Source of the DNA: Bacillota bacterium
GTDB taxonomy: Bacteria > Bacillota > Clostridia > Acetivibrionales > DSM-1351
Direction of reading: 5' to 3'
NCBI GenBank assembly: GCA_023460955.1
Contig: JAEWOH010000060.1
Coordinates: 11,331 to 75,330 of the forward strand
DNA: 64,000 nt
The translations under genes were made by a program, and so were the position numbers. Below, piece by piece: positions 49,854 to 58,787 of this stretch. The first letter of the stretch is position 1, and every line of letters begins with the position of its first letter. The notes below the pieces were generated by a model that searched no databases, was not told the DNA's origin, and worked only from the letters and a program-made list of their open reading frames with translations.

Positions 49854-50338
49854 TAGGCAGCACCTGCCTCATCTATAAATTTATCAACCATGCTCTTGTT
49901 TGAATCAGTATCCATATTAGCCTGAACAACCTGTGTAGCAGCTGCTATAGCTAAGGCAGCTATCTGCTGTTTAACCTGACGCAGCATTTCTTCACGCTCA
50001 CGTTCAACATCCTGACGTCCCTTTTCAACAATTGCCAATGCATCTTTTTTAGCAGCCGCAATTATGCCGTCATACTCGTGTGTGGCTCGGATTCTGGCTT
50101 CGTTCAAAAGCCTGTCGCTTTCTTCCCTGATTTTCTTAATTTGCTCTTCGTAGCTTTTTCTGGATTCGGCAGCTTCAAGCTTAGCCTGGTCTGCATCCTT
50201 TAAAGCCTGATCTATAGAGTTTTTACGCTTTTCCATAAATTCAGTTACAGGCTTAAACAGGAACTTTCTCATGAAAAAGTATAAGATCAAAAGGTTTAAT
50301 GCAACGAAAATAAACGTATATTTTTCTGGCATCAACAT
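49853..50338 (-). CDS. atpF: ATP synthase Fo subunit b
   Basis: A 161-residue peripheral-stalk subunit. It has one N-terminal transmembrane helix (about 8-27, FIFVALNLLILYFFMRKFLF) and a long charged coiled coil (MEKRKNSIDQALKDADQAKLE through REEMLRQVKQQIAALAIAAA). The ribosome site is weak (AAAGG 14 nt before the ATG). A second in-frame ATG lies two codons later. It follows atpE only after an unusual 239-nt structured spacer, whereas most other atp gaps here are 1-71 nt. Confidence 0.96.
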
Positions 50339-50577
50339 ATAAGTATCATTCGCCTTTCTGGCTCACAGAATTTAAATACCAGCTCCTATCGTGAACCTGA
50401 TAGTGTATTCTTTATATAATAGCCGGGAGTTATTCCCTGCTCCATAAGCTTACTGCTATATCTGTGAAAGGCGTTAAAACCACCGTGTTATTTGACGCCG
50501 GAGTACAAAGGGTACTAAGCATTTCACACCCGGAGCTTTTAATACCTTCCACAGATATCACTACCTTGTAAAACATA
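50339..50577 (-). other. Structured 239-nt spacer between atpE and atpF
   Basis: The transcript can form a 22-position stem: ATATCTGTGGAAGGTATTAAAA (50558-50537) pairs with TTTTAACGCCTTTCACAGATAT (50479-50458), with 19 Watson-Crick pairs, two G-U pairs and one mismatch. Inside it are AGTAC/GTACT and CCGG/CCGG pairings. Further hairpins follow at 50425-50437 (GGGA/TCCC) and 50386-50403 (CTATC/GATAG). There is no T-run. The stem begins 20 nt after the atpE stop. It could protect the atpE end of the message or reduce read-through into atpF, helping to supply many c subunits per b pair. Function is inferred. Confidence 0.55.
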
Positions 50578-50820
<243 letters not shown>

Positions 50821-51579
50821 TTATTCTAATACCTCTGCAATATATAGTGAAGTCAAAAACATAAACACATATGCTTGTAGCGCACCATCAAACAAATCAA
50901 AGTAAATACTCAATATTGCCGGTGCTACCGGTGGAAGCGCCATGTAAATAAGTTCCATTACTATAAAAGCACCTAAAATATTACCAAAAAGACGTAAGGC
51001 AAGGGATAAGGGCTTAATACCATAATCCAGTATCTTAAAAGGTAACATCATAGGTATAGGTTCAACAAAGCTTTTTAGCCAGCCGCTCATTTTTTTGTAT
51101 CTTATTCCGGCGTAAATAACAACGATAATTGACATTGCAGCCATGCAGGCAGTTACATTTATATTTCTCGTCGGGGGTCTGAATTTGAAGCCTTCACCCG
51201 GAATAATATTAAATATTGAAACTGTGTTTGCAAATAAAAGGAAAAGGAATATAGTTCCCAGATATGGAGCAAATGCCTTCCAGTGATGTTCCCCTATTGC
51301 ATCCTTTGCAATATTGTTAATGAATTCCACTATGATCTCTGCAACATTTTGCTTTTTATGCGGTACGGCTGTCAGCTTACGGGTGAGGAATATACTGAAA
51401 AATATCATTATTGCCATGATAACCCACATTACTACTACTACGTCGGTAACAGGTATATTCAGCCCTGGAAAAGTAGCATCCAACACAGGTAGCTTAAAGC
51501 TTGGAACTCTAATGTTAAAAACTATGTGGGGCTCCATTGCCTCAATAAGCCTTTCGCTCATACTCATTTCTTCATGCAT
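50821..51579 (-). CDS. atpB: ATP synthase Fo subunit a
   Basis: A 252-residue polytopic stator subunit forming the ion half-channels with the c ring. The essential arginine is in PLSLALRLFGNILGA (Arg196). Other membrane segments include VVVVMWVIMAIMIFFSIFL and TIFLFLLFANTVSIFNIIPG. AAGGTGA precedes the ATG. It starts two bases after the atpI stop and ends 15 bp before atpE. Confidence 0.96.
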   Translation of the reverse strand: MHEEMSMSERLIEAMEPHIVFNIRVPSFKLPVLDATFPGLNIPVTDVVVVMWVIMAIMIFFSIFLTRKLTAVPHKKQNVAEIIVEFINNIAKDAIGEHHWKAFAPYLGTIFLFLLFANTVSIFNIIPGEGFKFRPPTRNINVTACMAAMSIIVVIYAGIRYKKMSGWLKSFVEPIPMMLPFKILDYGIKPLSLALRLFGNILGAFIVMELIYMALPPVAPAILSIYFDLFDGALQAYVFMFLTSLYIAEVLE

Positions 51580-51581
51580 TT

Positions 51582-51980
51582 TTATTTCACCTTCTGTCCA
51601 TAGTGATTTTTTGTAATTCCAAAAGCCTCCGTTATAGCATTTATCATAACAATAATCATTATTGTGAGAATCCCAGCCAATGCTGCAATAAAGACCTGAA
51701 TTCCAAATTGCAAAGCAAATACTATTGTTATTCCTATTATGACTAAGTTTAGCAAATATATAACAAGGCTTATGATTACCGCTTGCTTTTTGCTTGCCTG
51801 ACCTATTAAAACCCCAAGTATCGCATCAAAAATTGCCAGCCTTAACAACGATAGTAATACACCAAGTGTCAATGCCACTGACATCTTTAGTCTCTGGTCA
51901 CCAATAGCAAGGCATATTATAAGAGCTACTGTATAAAATACACAAGCTCTTTTCAGAAAAAATCTAAAGATATTGCTCAT
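51582..51980 (-). CDS. atpI: ATP synthase subunit I (AtpI-like)
   Basis: A 132-residue protein with four predicted membrane helices (for example FYTVALIICLAIG, AVIISLVIYLLNLVIIGITIVFAL, IFIAALAGILTIMIIVMINAI-type segments). AtpI proteins assist c-ring assembly and magnesium uptake in other species. It heads the operon, directly before atpB, and diverges from motA across a 234-bp promoter region. Confidence 0.85.
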   Translation of the reverse strand: MSNIFRFFLKRACVFYTVALIICLAIGDQRLKMSVALTLGVLLSLLRLAIFDAILGVLIGQASKKQAVIISLVIYLLNLVIIGITIVFALQFGIQVFIAALAGILTIMIIVMINAITEAFGITKNHYGQKVK

Positions 51981-52214
51981 TCTTTTTTTACATTCTCCGT
52001 AAATAGTTGTTAAGGTTATACCACAAAATTACGATAATTATGTAGGTTAATTTGTTCATGTTTTGCTGGCAAATTGTGCATAGCATGAAATTATTTAAAT
52101 AATAGCACAGTGAAAAAGGTAAATCAATGGTCCTATGACGAAAAGTGCATAGTTCAGATTTATTTTTTTAGTATTTCTGCACAAAAGAAATTAACATTCA
52201 GGAGTGGTTAAAAT
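51981..52214. promoter_or_regulatory. Divergent promoter region of atpI and motA
   Basis: 234 bp of AT-rich sequence between the divergent atp operon and motAB. On the plus strand, TAAA-N13-GACGAAAA (about 52111-52144) is a weak SigD-like candidate for motA. No clear -35/-10 pair is visible for the atp operon. An AGGAG ribosome site lies at about 52200 before motA. Confidence 0.35.
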
Positions 52215-53015
52215 ATGGATATTACAACCATACTCGGCTTTATTTTAGGATTCGGTGGTATTTTACTGGGATACGTGGAGGAAGGCGGAAAGCTACCTGC
52301 TCTTTGGGGTATGGCTCCCTTTCTTATAGTTTTTGTCGGAGGCTTTGGAGCTATGCTTATTACGTTCCCTCTTTCGGAACTGAAAAAGGCCTTCGCAACA
52401 TTGCCAATGGTCTTCACACAGAAAAAGTATAATGAAATAGATATTATTAACGAACTGGCGGACTTATCAGAAAAGGCAAGAAAAGATGGATTACTTAGTC
52501 TTGAACAGGATGCACAGACAAACAAGAATGATTTGATACGGAAAGGGCTGGCATTGGTAGTCGATGGTATCGAAACTGAAGTTATTAAAGATATTCTCGC
52601 AAGAGAAACAGCTCTCCAGGAAGAAATACATGAAGCAGGGGTAAAGTTGTTTGAAGCAATGGGTGGTACATGGCCTGCAATGGGAGTTGCCGGTACAGTT
52701 ATGGGTATGATCAGTATTCTTAAAGATCTTAGTGATCCTCTTGCTCTTGGGCCAAAAATATCCAGCGCATTTATAGCAACCATGTACGGTGTTGCCTTCG
52801 CAAATATCGTTTTCCTTCCCTTTGCAGGAAAAATCAAGTCAAAGGTCGCTCGTGAAACTATGATTAATGAGCTTATAATAGAAGGTCTTCTATCTATACA
52901 GGCGGGAGAAAATCCTCGTATTATTAAAGAAAAACTCAATCTCAATCTTATGGAAAAACTAAACGGTGGCAAGAATAAGGCTACTACAGGTGCTGAAGAA
53001 GGAGCTGAAGCATAG
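52215..53015 (+). CDS. motA: Flagellar motor stator protein MotA
   Basis: A 266-residue four-helix membrane protein of the flagellar stator. It shows TILGFILGFGGILLGYVEEGG and WGMAPFLIVFVGGFGAMLI (TM1/2), a charged cytoplasmic loop (ELADLSEKARKDGLLSLEQ), the conserved MGGTWPAMGVAGTVMGMISIL (TM3) and GPKISSAFIATMYGVAFANIVFLPFA (TM4). AGGAG precedes the ATG. It stands alone with motB, away from any flagellar operon in the window and on the opposite strand from its neighbours. Confidence 0.96.
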   Translation: MDITTILGFILGFGGILLGYVEEGGKLPALWGMAPFLIVFVGGFGAMLITFPLSELKKAFATLPMVFTQKKYNEIDIINELADLSEKARKDGLLSLEQDAQTNKNDLIRKGLALVVDGIETEVIKDILARETALQEEIHEAGVKLFEAMGGTWPAMGVAGTVMGMISILKDLSDPLALGPKISSAFIATMYGVAFANIVFLPFAGKIKSKVARETMINELIIEGLLSIQAGENPRIIKEKLNLNLMEKLNGGKNKATTGAEEGAEA

Positions 53016-53017
53016 GA

Positions 53018-53797
53018 ATGGCAAAAGAGAAGGTAGTAAAGGATAACGCAGAACGCTGGCTTCTGACATATGCAGACTTGATGAACCTGCTGCTTATTTT
53101 GTTTATCATTCTGTTTGCAATGAGTCAGGTAGATACTCAAAAATTTCAACAGCTGTCCCAATCCTTAAGTGCAGCATTCGGTTCAGGTTCAAATTCGGTT
53201 CTGCAAGGCAGCGCACAGGGTAATTCTCTGGTAGATTTCCCTGCAACTATGCCATCACCTGTTATTCCTGCCGAGTTAGAGGAAAAGCAAATTGAAGGAA
53301 TAACCCAGGAAGTTAAGCAGATGATTAAGGGTCAGGGACTTGAAGGCAGCATAGATGTTAAAAGACAGGAGCGCGGAGTCGTTATTTCTATAAATGAAAG
53401 GCTTATTTTCAAATCCGGAAGTGCCGAAATTGAAAAAGCTTCGGAGGAGAGAGTATTAACTATTGGTAAGGATATACTTGCTAAAATTCCAAACAAGCAT
53501 ATTCGTGTGGAAGGTCATACCGATAATATTCCAATAAAGAGTACTATATTTCCATCCAATTGGGAATTATCCAGCGCCAGAGCCACAAACGTACTTAGGA
53601 TTCTTGTTGAGAAGGCAGGTATTGATCCAACTCTTATCTCAGCCGTGGGCTATGGAGAATTTACGCCTTTAGTACCAAATACCTCAGACATAAACCGTGA
53701 AAAAAACAGGCGTGTTGATATAGTAATCCTTACCGATGTATCAAGTCAGGGTGAAGCAAGTAAAGATGACAACAGTGCTGAAAGCAGCACCAAATAG
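53018..53797 (+). CDS. motB: Flagellar motor stator protein MotB
   Basis: A 259-residue partner of MotA. One N-terminal membrane helix carries the ion-binding aspartate in TYADLMNLLLILF (Asp20). A plug/linker region follows, then a C-terminal OmpA-like peptidoglycan-binding domain (IRVEGHTDNIPI, NWELSSARATNVLRIL, NREKNRRVDIVIL). The ATG lies two bases after the motA stop. Confidence 0.96.
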   Translation: MAKEKVVKDNAERWLLTYADLMNLLLILFIILFAMSQVDTQKFQQLSQSLSAAFGSGSNSVLQGSAQGNSLVDFPATMPSPVIPAELEEKQIEGITQEVKQMIKGQGLEGSIDVKRQERGVVISINERLIFKSGSAEIEKASEERVLTIGKDILAKIPNKHIRVEGHTDNIPIKSTIFPSNWELSSARATNVLRILVEKAGIDPTLISAVGYGEFTPLVPNTSDINREKNRRVDIVILTDVSSQGEASKDDNSAESSTK

Positions 53798-53870
53798 ATA
53801 CGGTAAAGTTGTTAATATCGGATTGATGGTACTAGTGTTTTAAATGTATACTGTATAACATTAAAATAAT

Positions 53871-53904
53871 AAAAAAATAAGCCTATTTGCAGGCTTATTT
53901 TTTT
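53871..53904. terminator. Bidirectional terminator between motB and wecAB
   Basis: Perfect 14-bp stem AAAAAAATAAGCCT/AGGCTTATTTTTTT with a 6-nt loop and seven T on either strand. It serves the convergent motB and WecA-WecB genes. Confidence 0.92.
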
Positions 53905-53962
53905 ATCATTTATCCTTATTCGTTATCGTTCAATGCTCAGTCCTTACATACTCTTGCTTTGT

Positions 53963-56251
53963 TTACACCTTAAATTCATCAGGCTTTTCATCTGTCAAAC
54001 CGAAATGGAACAACAATACCTGTACAATTCTTTCTGAAGCATGACCGTCACCGTAAGGATTAACAGCTCTGGCCATTTTTTCGTAATCAGCTTTATCCTC
54101 CAATAGCCTTGAAGCATGCTCTACTATCTCCTCCTGAACTGTTCCGGCCAGCCTTACCGTTCCGGCTTTCACAGCCTCCGGTCTTTCCGTTTCCTTCCTC
54201 AGTACAAGTACAGGCTTGCCAAGAGTGGGAGCTTCTTCCTGAATTCCTCCAGAATCTGTCATAATCATGTAGGAGCGTGCCATCAGGTTATGCATGTCCT
54301 GAACATCCAATGGAGGTATCAAATGAACTCTTTCCTTGTCTCCCAGAATTTCCTTTGCCGTTTCCTGTACTGCAGGATTTAAATGCACCGAGTAAACAAT
54401 TTCAACATCCTTATAATTATTTACTATAGTTCCAAGGGCTCGGCAGATATTCCTTAAGGGCTCTCCAAGGTTTTCTCTTCTGTGCGCAGTAACTGCGATT
54501 ACTCTTTTATTCTCAAAATCAATATTTCTCAGTGCTTCACATTCAAATGTGTAGTTATCTTTAACAGTTGTTTTCAAAGCATCGTTGACAGTATTTCCGG
54601 TAACGTAAATAGCATCCGCATTTACCCCTTCATTAAGAAGGTTTGCTTTGTTTGTTTCAGTTGGTGCAAGATGCACGTCCGCCATTGCCCCGGTTAACTT
54701 TCTGTTCATCTCCTCGGGGTAAGGTGAATATTTATCAAAAGTTCTCAGGCCAGCTTCCACATGTCCAACAGCAACCTGTTTATAGAAAGCAGCCAGGCTG
54801 CCCACAAAGCAAGTTGTGGTATCCCCGTGAACCAGAACAATATCAGGCTGTTCGGTATCTATAACTCTTTCCAGGCCTTCAAGCGCCCTTGTAGTTATAC
54901 CTGTTAAGGTTTGTTTGCTTTGCATTATATTCAGGTCATGGTCGGGTACGATTTCAAACATTTTAAGAACTTGATCCAACATTTCTCTATGCTGAGCAGT
55001 AACGCACACCACTGAATCAATTTTCTCACACTTTTCCAGTTCCTTTACAAGTGGGGCCATTTTTACCGCATCCGGTCTAGTACCGAATATAGTCATAACC
55101 TTTAATCTTTCCAACTTTCTTCCTCCTATTGCTGCGAGTCTTGCCGGATTTGTGAGATGGTGAACTTCGTTGGCCTTGCTTGCATTATTCATCTCATTCA
55201 TGTATATTGAACCTACTATTACAAAAATTGCAACAGCTATAATCAAAATTATTGCACTTAAAGGTCCCTTATAATCAAGGACTACAGCACATAAACCCAA
55301 CGCAGCACTTGCTATATAAATTAGCGAAACCGATTGTCTCTGGGTAAGACCCATATCTACCAGCCTATGATGAAGATGCCCTCTGTCCGCTGTCATTGGC
55401 GATTTTCCGCTGGCAACTCTTCTGAGAATGGCAAACAGCGTATCAAACAGGGGCAGTGCCAGCACCAATATTGGAACCGCAATTGCTATTGCGGTATAGG
55501 CTTTGTATGTACCCTGAATTGATATCGTTCCCAGCATAAAGCCCAAGAAGGTTGCGCCGGTATCGCCCATAAAAATTTTGGCAGGATTGAAGTTGTACGG
55601 CAGGAAACCAAGTGCCGAGCCGGCCAGAATTGCTGCCAGAACCGCTGTATGTATATCCGGCTCGGGTCTGATTACCGATACAAAAAACAGCGATAAGGAA
55701 CCAATGGAGGATACTCCGGCTGCCAAACCATCAAGTCCATCTATAAAATTAATTGCATTAGTTATTCCAACTATCCATAAAACCGTAACGGGATATGAAA
55801 TCCAGGGTCCAAAGGTAGAAATACCTATGTCCGAAAAAGGATTTGTTATAAAGTCAATTCTTGTTCCGGTTACTGCAACTATAATTGCCGCAATTATTTG
55901 TATTGGAAATTTGAGTTTTGCACTCAAAGCCTTTATATCATCCACTACTCCAAGTATTGCAATAATGGAGCTTCCAATAAGCATTCCAATAAACTGCCTG
56001 TCAAAAACAATTGCCGTACCAACGGTAAAAAATCTGGAGCTTACTATACTAAATAAAATTGAAACAAAAAAACCTGCTATTATTGCAAAACCGCCCAGCC
56101 TTGCTATGGGCTGCTTGTGCATTCTTCTGTCATCCTTCGGGATATCCACTGCTCCTAATTTAAAGGCCAGGCTTTTGGCTACCGGAGTTACAGAAAATGC
56201 TACTATAAAAGCAAGCGTGAAAGAAATAAAATACTCATATGCACTAGACAT
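53963..56251 (-). CDS. WecA/TagO-type glycosyl-1-phosphate transferase fused to UDP-GlcNAc 2-epimerase
   Basis: A 762-residue two-enzyme protein. Residues 1-360 form a polytopic polyprenyl-phosphate GlcNAc-1-phosphate transferase: DIPKDDRRMHKQP, NFIDGLDGLAAG, FMGDTGATFLGFMLG and DRGHLHHRL are its active-site motifs. Residues about 378-755 form a non-hydrolysing UDP-GlcNAc 2-epimerase (WecB/MnaA): VMTIFGTRPDAVKMAPLV, HGDTTTCFVGSLAA, GHVEAGLRT, TAHRRENLG and TDSGGIQEEAPTLGKPVLVLR. The first part starts lipid-linked wall or teichoic polymers; the second makes UDP-ManNAc, a typical second sugar. GGAAGGTG precedes the ATG. It lies downstream of upp and the dCMP deaminase gene. The reading frame is continuous across the junction. 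Confidence 0.93.
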   Translation of the reverse strand: MSSAYEYFISFTLAFIVAFSVTPVAKSLAFKLGAVDIPKDDRRMHKQPIARLGGFAIIAGFFVSILFSIVSSRFFTVGTAIVFDRQFIGMLIGSSIIAILGVVDDIKALSAKLKFPIQIIAAIIVAVTGTRIDFITNPFSDIGISTFGPWISYPVTVLWIVGITNAINFIDGLDGLAAGVSSIGSLSLFFVSVIRPEPDIHTAVLAAILAGSALGFLPYNFNPAKIFMGDTGATFLGFMLGTISIQGTYKAYTAIAIAVPILVLALPLFDTLFAILRRVASGKSPMTADRGHLHHRLVDMGLTQRQSVSLIYIASAALGLCAVVLDYKGPLSAIILIIAVAIFVIVGSIYMNEMNNASKANEVHHLTNPARLAAIGGRKLERLKVMTIFGTRPDAVKMAPLVKELEKCEKIDSVVCVTAQHREMLDQVLKMFEIVPDHDLNIMQSKQTLTGITTRALEGLERVIDTEQPDIVLVHGDTTTCFVGSLAAFYKQVAVGHVEAGLRTFDKYSPYPEEMNRKLTGAMADVHLAPTETNKANLLNEGVNADAIYVTGNTVNDALKTTVKDNYTFECEALRNIDFENKRVIAVTAHRRENLGEPLRNICRALGTIVNNYKDVEIVYSVHLNPAVQETAKEILGDKERVHLIPPLDVQDMHNLMARSYMIMTDSGGIQEEAPTLGKPVLVLRKETERPEAVKAGTVRLAGTVQEEIVEHASRLLEDKADYEKMARAVNPYGDGHASERIVQVLLFHFGLTDEKPDEFKV

Positions 56252-56392
56252 TTATACACCTTCCGTTCTAAGAGAACTCCCAAATAAATATTATTCTTCA
56301 GGCTATCTCAGAAATAATAAGCTTATCCGAATTTATTATTTCCTGTACATCAAAACAGAGGGAGTATGCCTCCCTCCATTCTATAAAACAGT

Positions 56393-56830
56393 TTATACCT
56401 TGACTACTTCAATACCGGCTTCCTCCAATAAGGTCATCGACAGCTCATCGGGATAATCACCGTTAAACACTATGCGTGTTATTCCTGCGTTTATTGCAAG
56501 CTTTGCACATAAAACACATGGTTGTGTAGTTACGTACAAGGTGGCACCGTTAACGCTGGTTCCACTATAGGCAGCCTGTACTATGGCATTCTGTTCTGCA
56601 TGAATTGCCCTGCACAGCTCGTGTCTCTGACCGGAGGGGATATTCAATTTTTCTCTCATACAGCCTACCTCGGAGCAATGTTTGCACCCGACAGGTGCAC
56701 CGTTGTAACCGGTCGCAAGTATTCTTTTGTCCTTGACAATAATTGCTCCAACCTGTCTTCTCATGCAAGTAGATCTTGTTTTTATCAAATCAACAATCTG
56801 CATAAAGTACTCATCCCAAGACGGCCTCAT
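56393..56830 (-). CDS. Deoxycytidylate (dCMP) deaminase family protein
   Basis: A 145-residue zinc deaminase of the ComEB/dCMP deaminase type, which converts dCMP to dUMP for dTTP synthesis. Zinc and catalytic residues are visible: IHAEQNAI (His77, Glu79) and QPCVLCAK (Cys105, Cys108). An extra Cys/His set ([10 protein letters not shown], about 49-57) matches the second zinc site of dCMP deaminases. GGGGGT lies before the ATG. It lies 45 bp after upp, in a nucleotide-salvage group. Confidence 0.92.
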   Translation of the reverse strand: MRPSWDEYFMQIVDLIKTRSTCMRRQVGAIIVKDKRILATGYNGAPVGCKHCSEVGCMREKLNIPSGQRHELCRAIHAEQNAIVQAAYSGTSVNGATLYVTTQPCVLCAKLAINAGITRIVFNGDYPDELSMTLLEEAGIEVVKV

Positions 56831-56875
56831 ATTCTACCCCCAATAACCTTTAATCAGCGACCCTTATGTCATGAA

Positions 56876-57505
56876 TTATTTTGTGCCAAACAGCCTGTCT
56901 CCAGCATCTCCAAGACCGGGAACAATATAAGCATGATCATTCAGTACTTCGTCAACAGCTGCACAGTATATTTCAACATCAGGATGATCTTTGCGAATTC
57001 TTGCTATTCCGGCTTTTGATGCTATCAAACACATCAACTTTATGTTTTGTACCCCTCTGTTTTTAATGAACTGAATAGCTGCTGAAGCAGATCCTCCTGT
57101 TGCGAGCATCGGATCAACAACAACTATTTCTCTTTCCTCAACATCTACAGGCAGCTTGCAGTAATATTCCACAGGTTCCAATGATTCAGGATCCCTGTAC
57201 AAGCCTATATGTCCCACTTTAGCCATAGGTAACAGTCTCAGCATACCATCTACCATTCCCAGACCTGCTCTGAGAATAGGAACTATTCCTAATTTTTTTC
57301 CTGAAATCACCTTTGTCTTTGCAATTCCAACCGGAGTTTCTATCTCCACTTCCTTCAGCGGCATATTTCTTGTTACTTCATAACCCATAAGCATGGCTAT
57401 TTCAGAAACCAACTCCCTGAATTCCTTTGTGTTTGTGTTCTTATCTCTCAGTAAAGATATTTTGTGCTGTATCAGCGGATGATCAAAAACAAATACGCTT
57501 TCCAT
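56876..57505 (-). CDS. upp: Uracil phosphoribosyltransferase
   Basis: A 209-residue salvage enzyme making UMP from uracil and PRPP. The PRPP loop is [13 protein letters not shown]. Other family signatures are [19 protein letters not shown] at the N-terminus, [14 protein letters not shown] and [15 protein letters not shown] at the C-terminus. The ATG lies nine bases after the rpiB stop, and TGAGGAA overlaps that stop. The rpiB-upp-atp order follows B. subtilis. Confidence 0.97.
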   Translation of the reverse strand: MESVFVFDHPLIQHKISLLRDKNTNTKEFRELVSEIAMLMGYEVTRNMPLKEVEIETPVGIAKTKVISGKKLGIVPILRAGLGMVDGMLRLLPMAKVGHIGLYRDPESLEPVEYYCKLPVDVEEREIVVVDPMLATGGSASAAIQFIKNRGVQNIKLMCLIASKAGIARIRKDHPDVEIYCAAVDEVLNDHAYIVPGLGDAGDRLFGTK

Positions 57506-57514
57506 GTTAATTCC

Positions 57515-57964
57515 TCACTTTGTAAAATATTTTTTTTCAATATTTGAAATTTTTTCAACTCTATTGCCATGCCTTCCACCTAGAAATTTGGTTTCGAGCC
57601 AGGTTTCAATAATGTCAAAGGCAACCCCCGGACCAACAACTCTTTCACCTATAGCCAAAATATTTGCGTCATTGTGCTGTCTGCTCATTTTTGCCATATA
57701 GCTGTCAGTACACAATGCAGCCCTTATACCCGGAACTTTATTACAGGCTATGGAGATACCTATTCCGGTACCACAGATAACAATACCTCTGTCACATTCT
57801 TTTTTGCTTACCGCTTCAGCTACGGCCTGTCCATAGTCAGGATAATCCACAGAATCAGGGCAGTTCGTTCCAAAATCCTTAACTTCGTATCCCTTGCTCT
57901 CTAACAATTTAATTATATCCGCTTTAAGCAAATATCCTGCATGATCACTACCTATCGCTATCAA
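57515..57964 (-). CDS. rpiB: Ribose-5-phosphate isomerase B
   Basis: About 149 residues; interconverts ribose-5-phosphate and ribulose-5-phosphate. It shows IAIGSDHAGYLLKADI, DFGTNCPDSVDYPDYG, the catalytic-cysteine segment GIVICGTGIGISIACNK and NDANILAIGERVVG. The start is unsettled: TTG at 57964 gives the family-typical MIAIGSDHAG, while in-frame GTG codons at 57976 and 58000 would add four or twelve residues. I prefer TTG on family length. Confidence 0.93.
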   Translation of the reverse strand: MIAIGSDHAGYLLKADIIKLLESKGYEVKDFGTNCPDSVDYPDYGQAVAEAVSKKECDRGIVICGTGIGISIACNKVPGIRAALCTDSYMAKMSRQHNDANILAIGERVVGPGVAFDIIETWLETKFLGGRHGNRVEKISNIEKKYFTK

Positions 57965-58153
57965 AATATATCTCACTTTCCGGCAGAGGGCATATTTCAC
58001 CCTGGCAGTAACTTATATAGAAAGAAAGTTTGTCGGGAGAATTGCCTGAGCCATAATTTAATGAATTATTTAATAATGGTTAAAATTTTTTACTATGCCA
58101 TTCCTTATTATTTTATAGTATAAATTATTGCATGTCAAAAAAAAGTCCCCTTA

Positions 58154-58705
58154 TCAGAGCACATTTTCACTGTTTGACGACAGTTTTTTTATCACCTGCA
58201 GTACACAGTCATAAATTTCTTTTGCACAGGTTTCATAACTTTGATACGGCATTCCGAAGGGATCCGTAATATCTACCGCCGAGGTGTCTGCCGGAAGCTT
58301 TTGATAGGCGTATTCCTTAAGTGTAAAAATGTCATCACCTTTTTCCGGAAAGCTGCTTCTTAGAAAATCCCTGTGTTGTCTGGTCATTGTAAGAATCAAG
58401 TCCGAGGTGTCCATATCCCTTTTACCCAAAATTTTGGCTTTGTGAATTGATATATCGATGTTCCAAAGTTTTTTAAGGGCTGTTATCGAATGTTCTGAAG
58501 CTGCTTCACCATCAAATGCCTGAATACCTCTTGAAGCTACGACTGCACCTTTCAAGGCCTCCTCCTGCTGTGAAAAGGCTCTGAATAAGCCTTCAGCCAT
58601 ACAGCTTCTGCAGGTGTTCCCTGTACACACAAATATAATATTGAACTTTTGTTCATTTTTCTTAAAATTACTATTTTGATCTACAGAATTGTTTTGAGAG
58701 TTCAC
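58154..58705 (-). CDS. Low-molecular-weight phosphatase, YwlE-like (probable protein-arginine phosphatase)
   Basis: A 183-residue LMW-PTP-fold enzyme. The active-site loop is CTGNTCRS (Cys27-Ser34). The threonine in the middle (Thr31) corresponds to Thr11 of B. subtilis YwlE, which selects phospho-arginine over phospho-tyrosine. The general-acid aspartate lies in ITDPFGMPYQSYETC. A ~20-residue polar leader (NSQNNSVDQNSNFKKNEQK) is extra relative to YwlE. GTG start at 58705 with GGAG seven bases upstream. It follows the ywlC-like gene, as in Bacillus. Arginine specificity is inferred from the single residue. Confidence 0.85.
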   Translation of the reverse strand: MNSQNNSVDQNSNFKKNEQKFNIIFVCTGNTCRSCMAEGLFRAFSQQEEALKGAVVASRGIQAFDGEAASEHSITALKKLWNIDISIHKAKILGKRDMDTSDLILTMTRQHRDFLRSSFPEKGDDIFTLKEYAYQKLPADTSAVDITDPFGMPYQSYETCAKEIYDCVLQVIKKLSSNSENVL

Positions 58706-58787
58706 ATTCCTGCTCCATTCTTTTTAATATATAACCTAAACATGGCCTAAACCAAATTTAGCTAGGCGGTCCACTTACGTTGATATT

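Noticed and set aside
50430..50576. 48-codon open frame (MFYKVVISVEGIKSSG...) starting one base after the atpE stop
   Set aside because: No good ribosome site and no family resemblance; the strong inverted pairing of the same bases is better explained as RNA structure. Ribosome profiling would settle it.
52208..53161. 317-codon minus-strand reading frame opposite motA and the start of motB
   Set aside because: It is the complement of a clear MotA gene, has no ribosome site, and its product is a Ser/Pro/Ile-rich shadow with no family resemblance.
55578..56456. 292-codon plus-strand frame opposite the WecA part
   Set aside because: Antisense shadow of a membrane-protein gene; no ribosome site and no recognisable domain.
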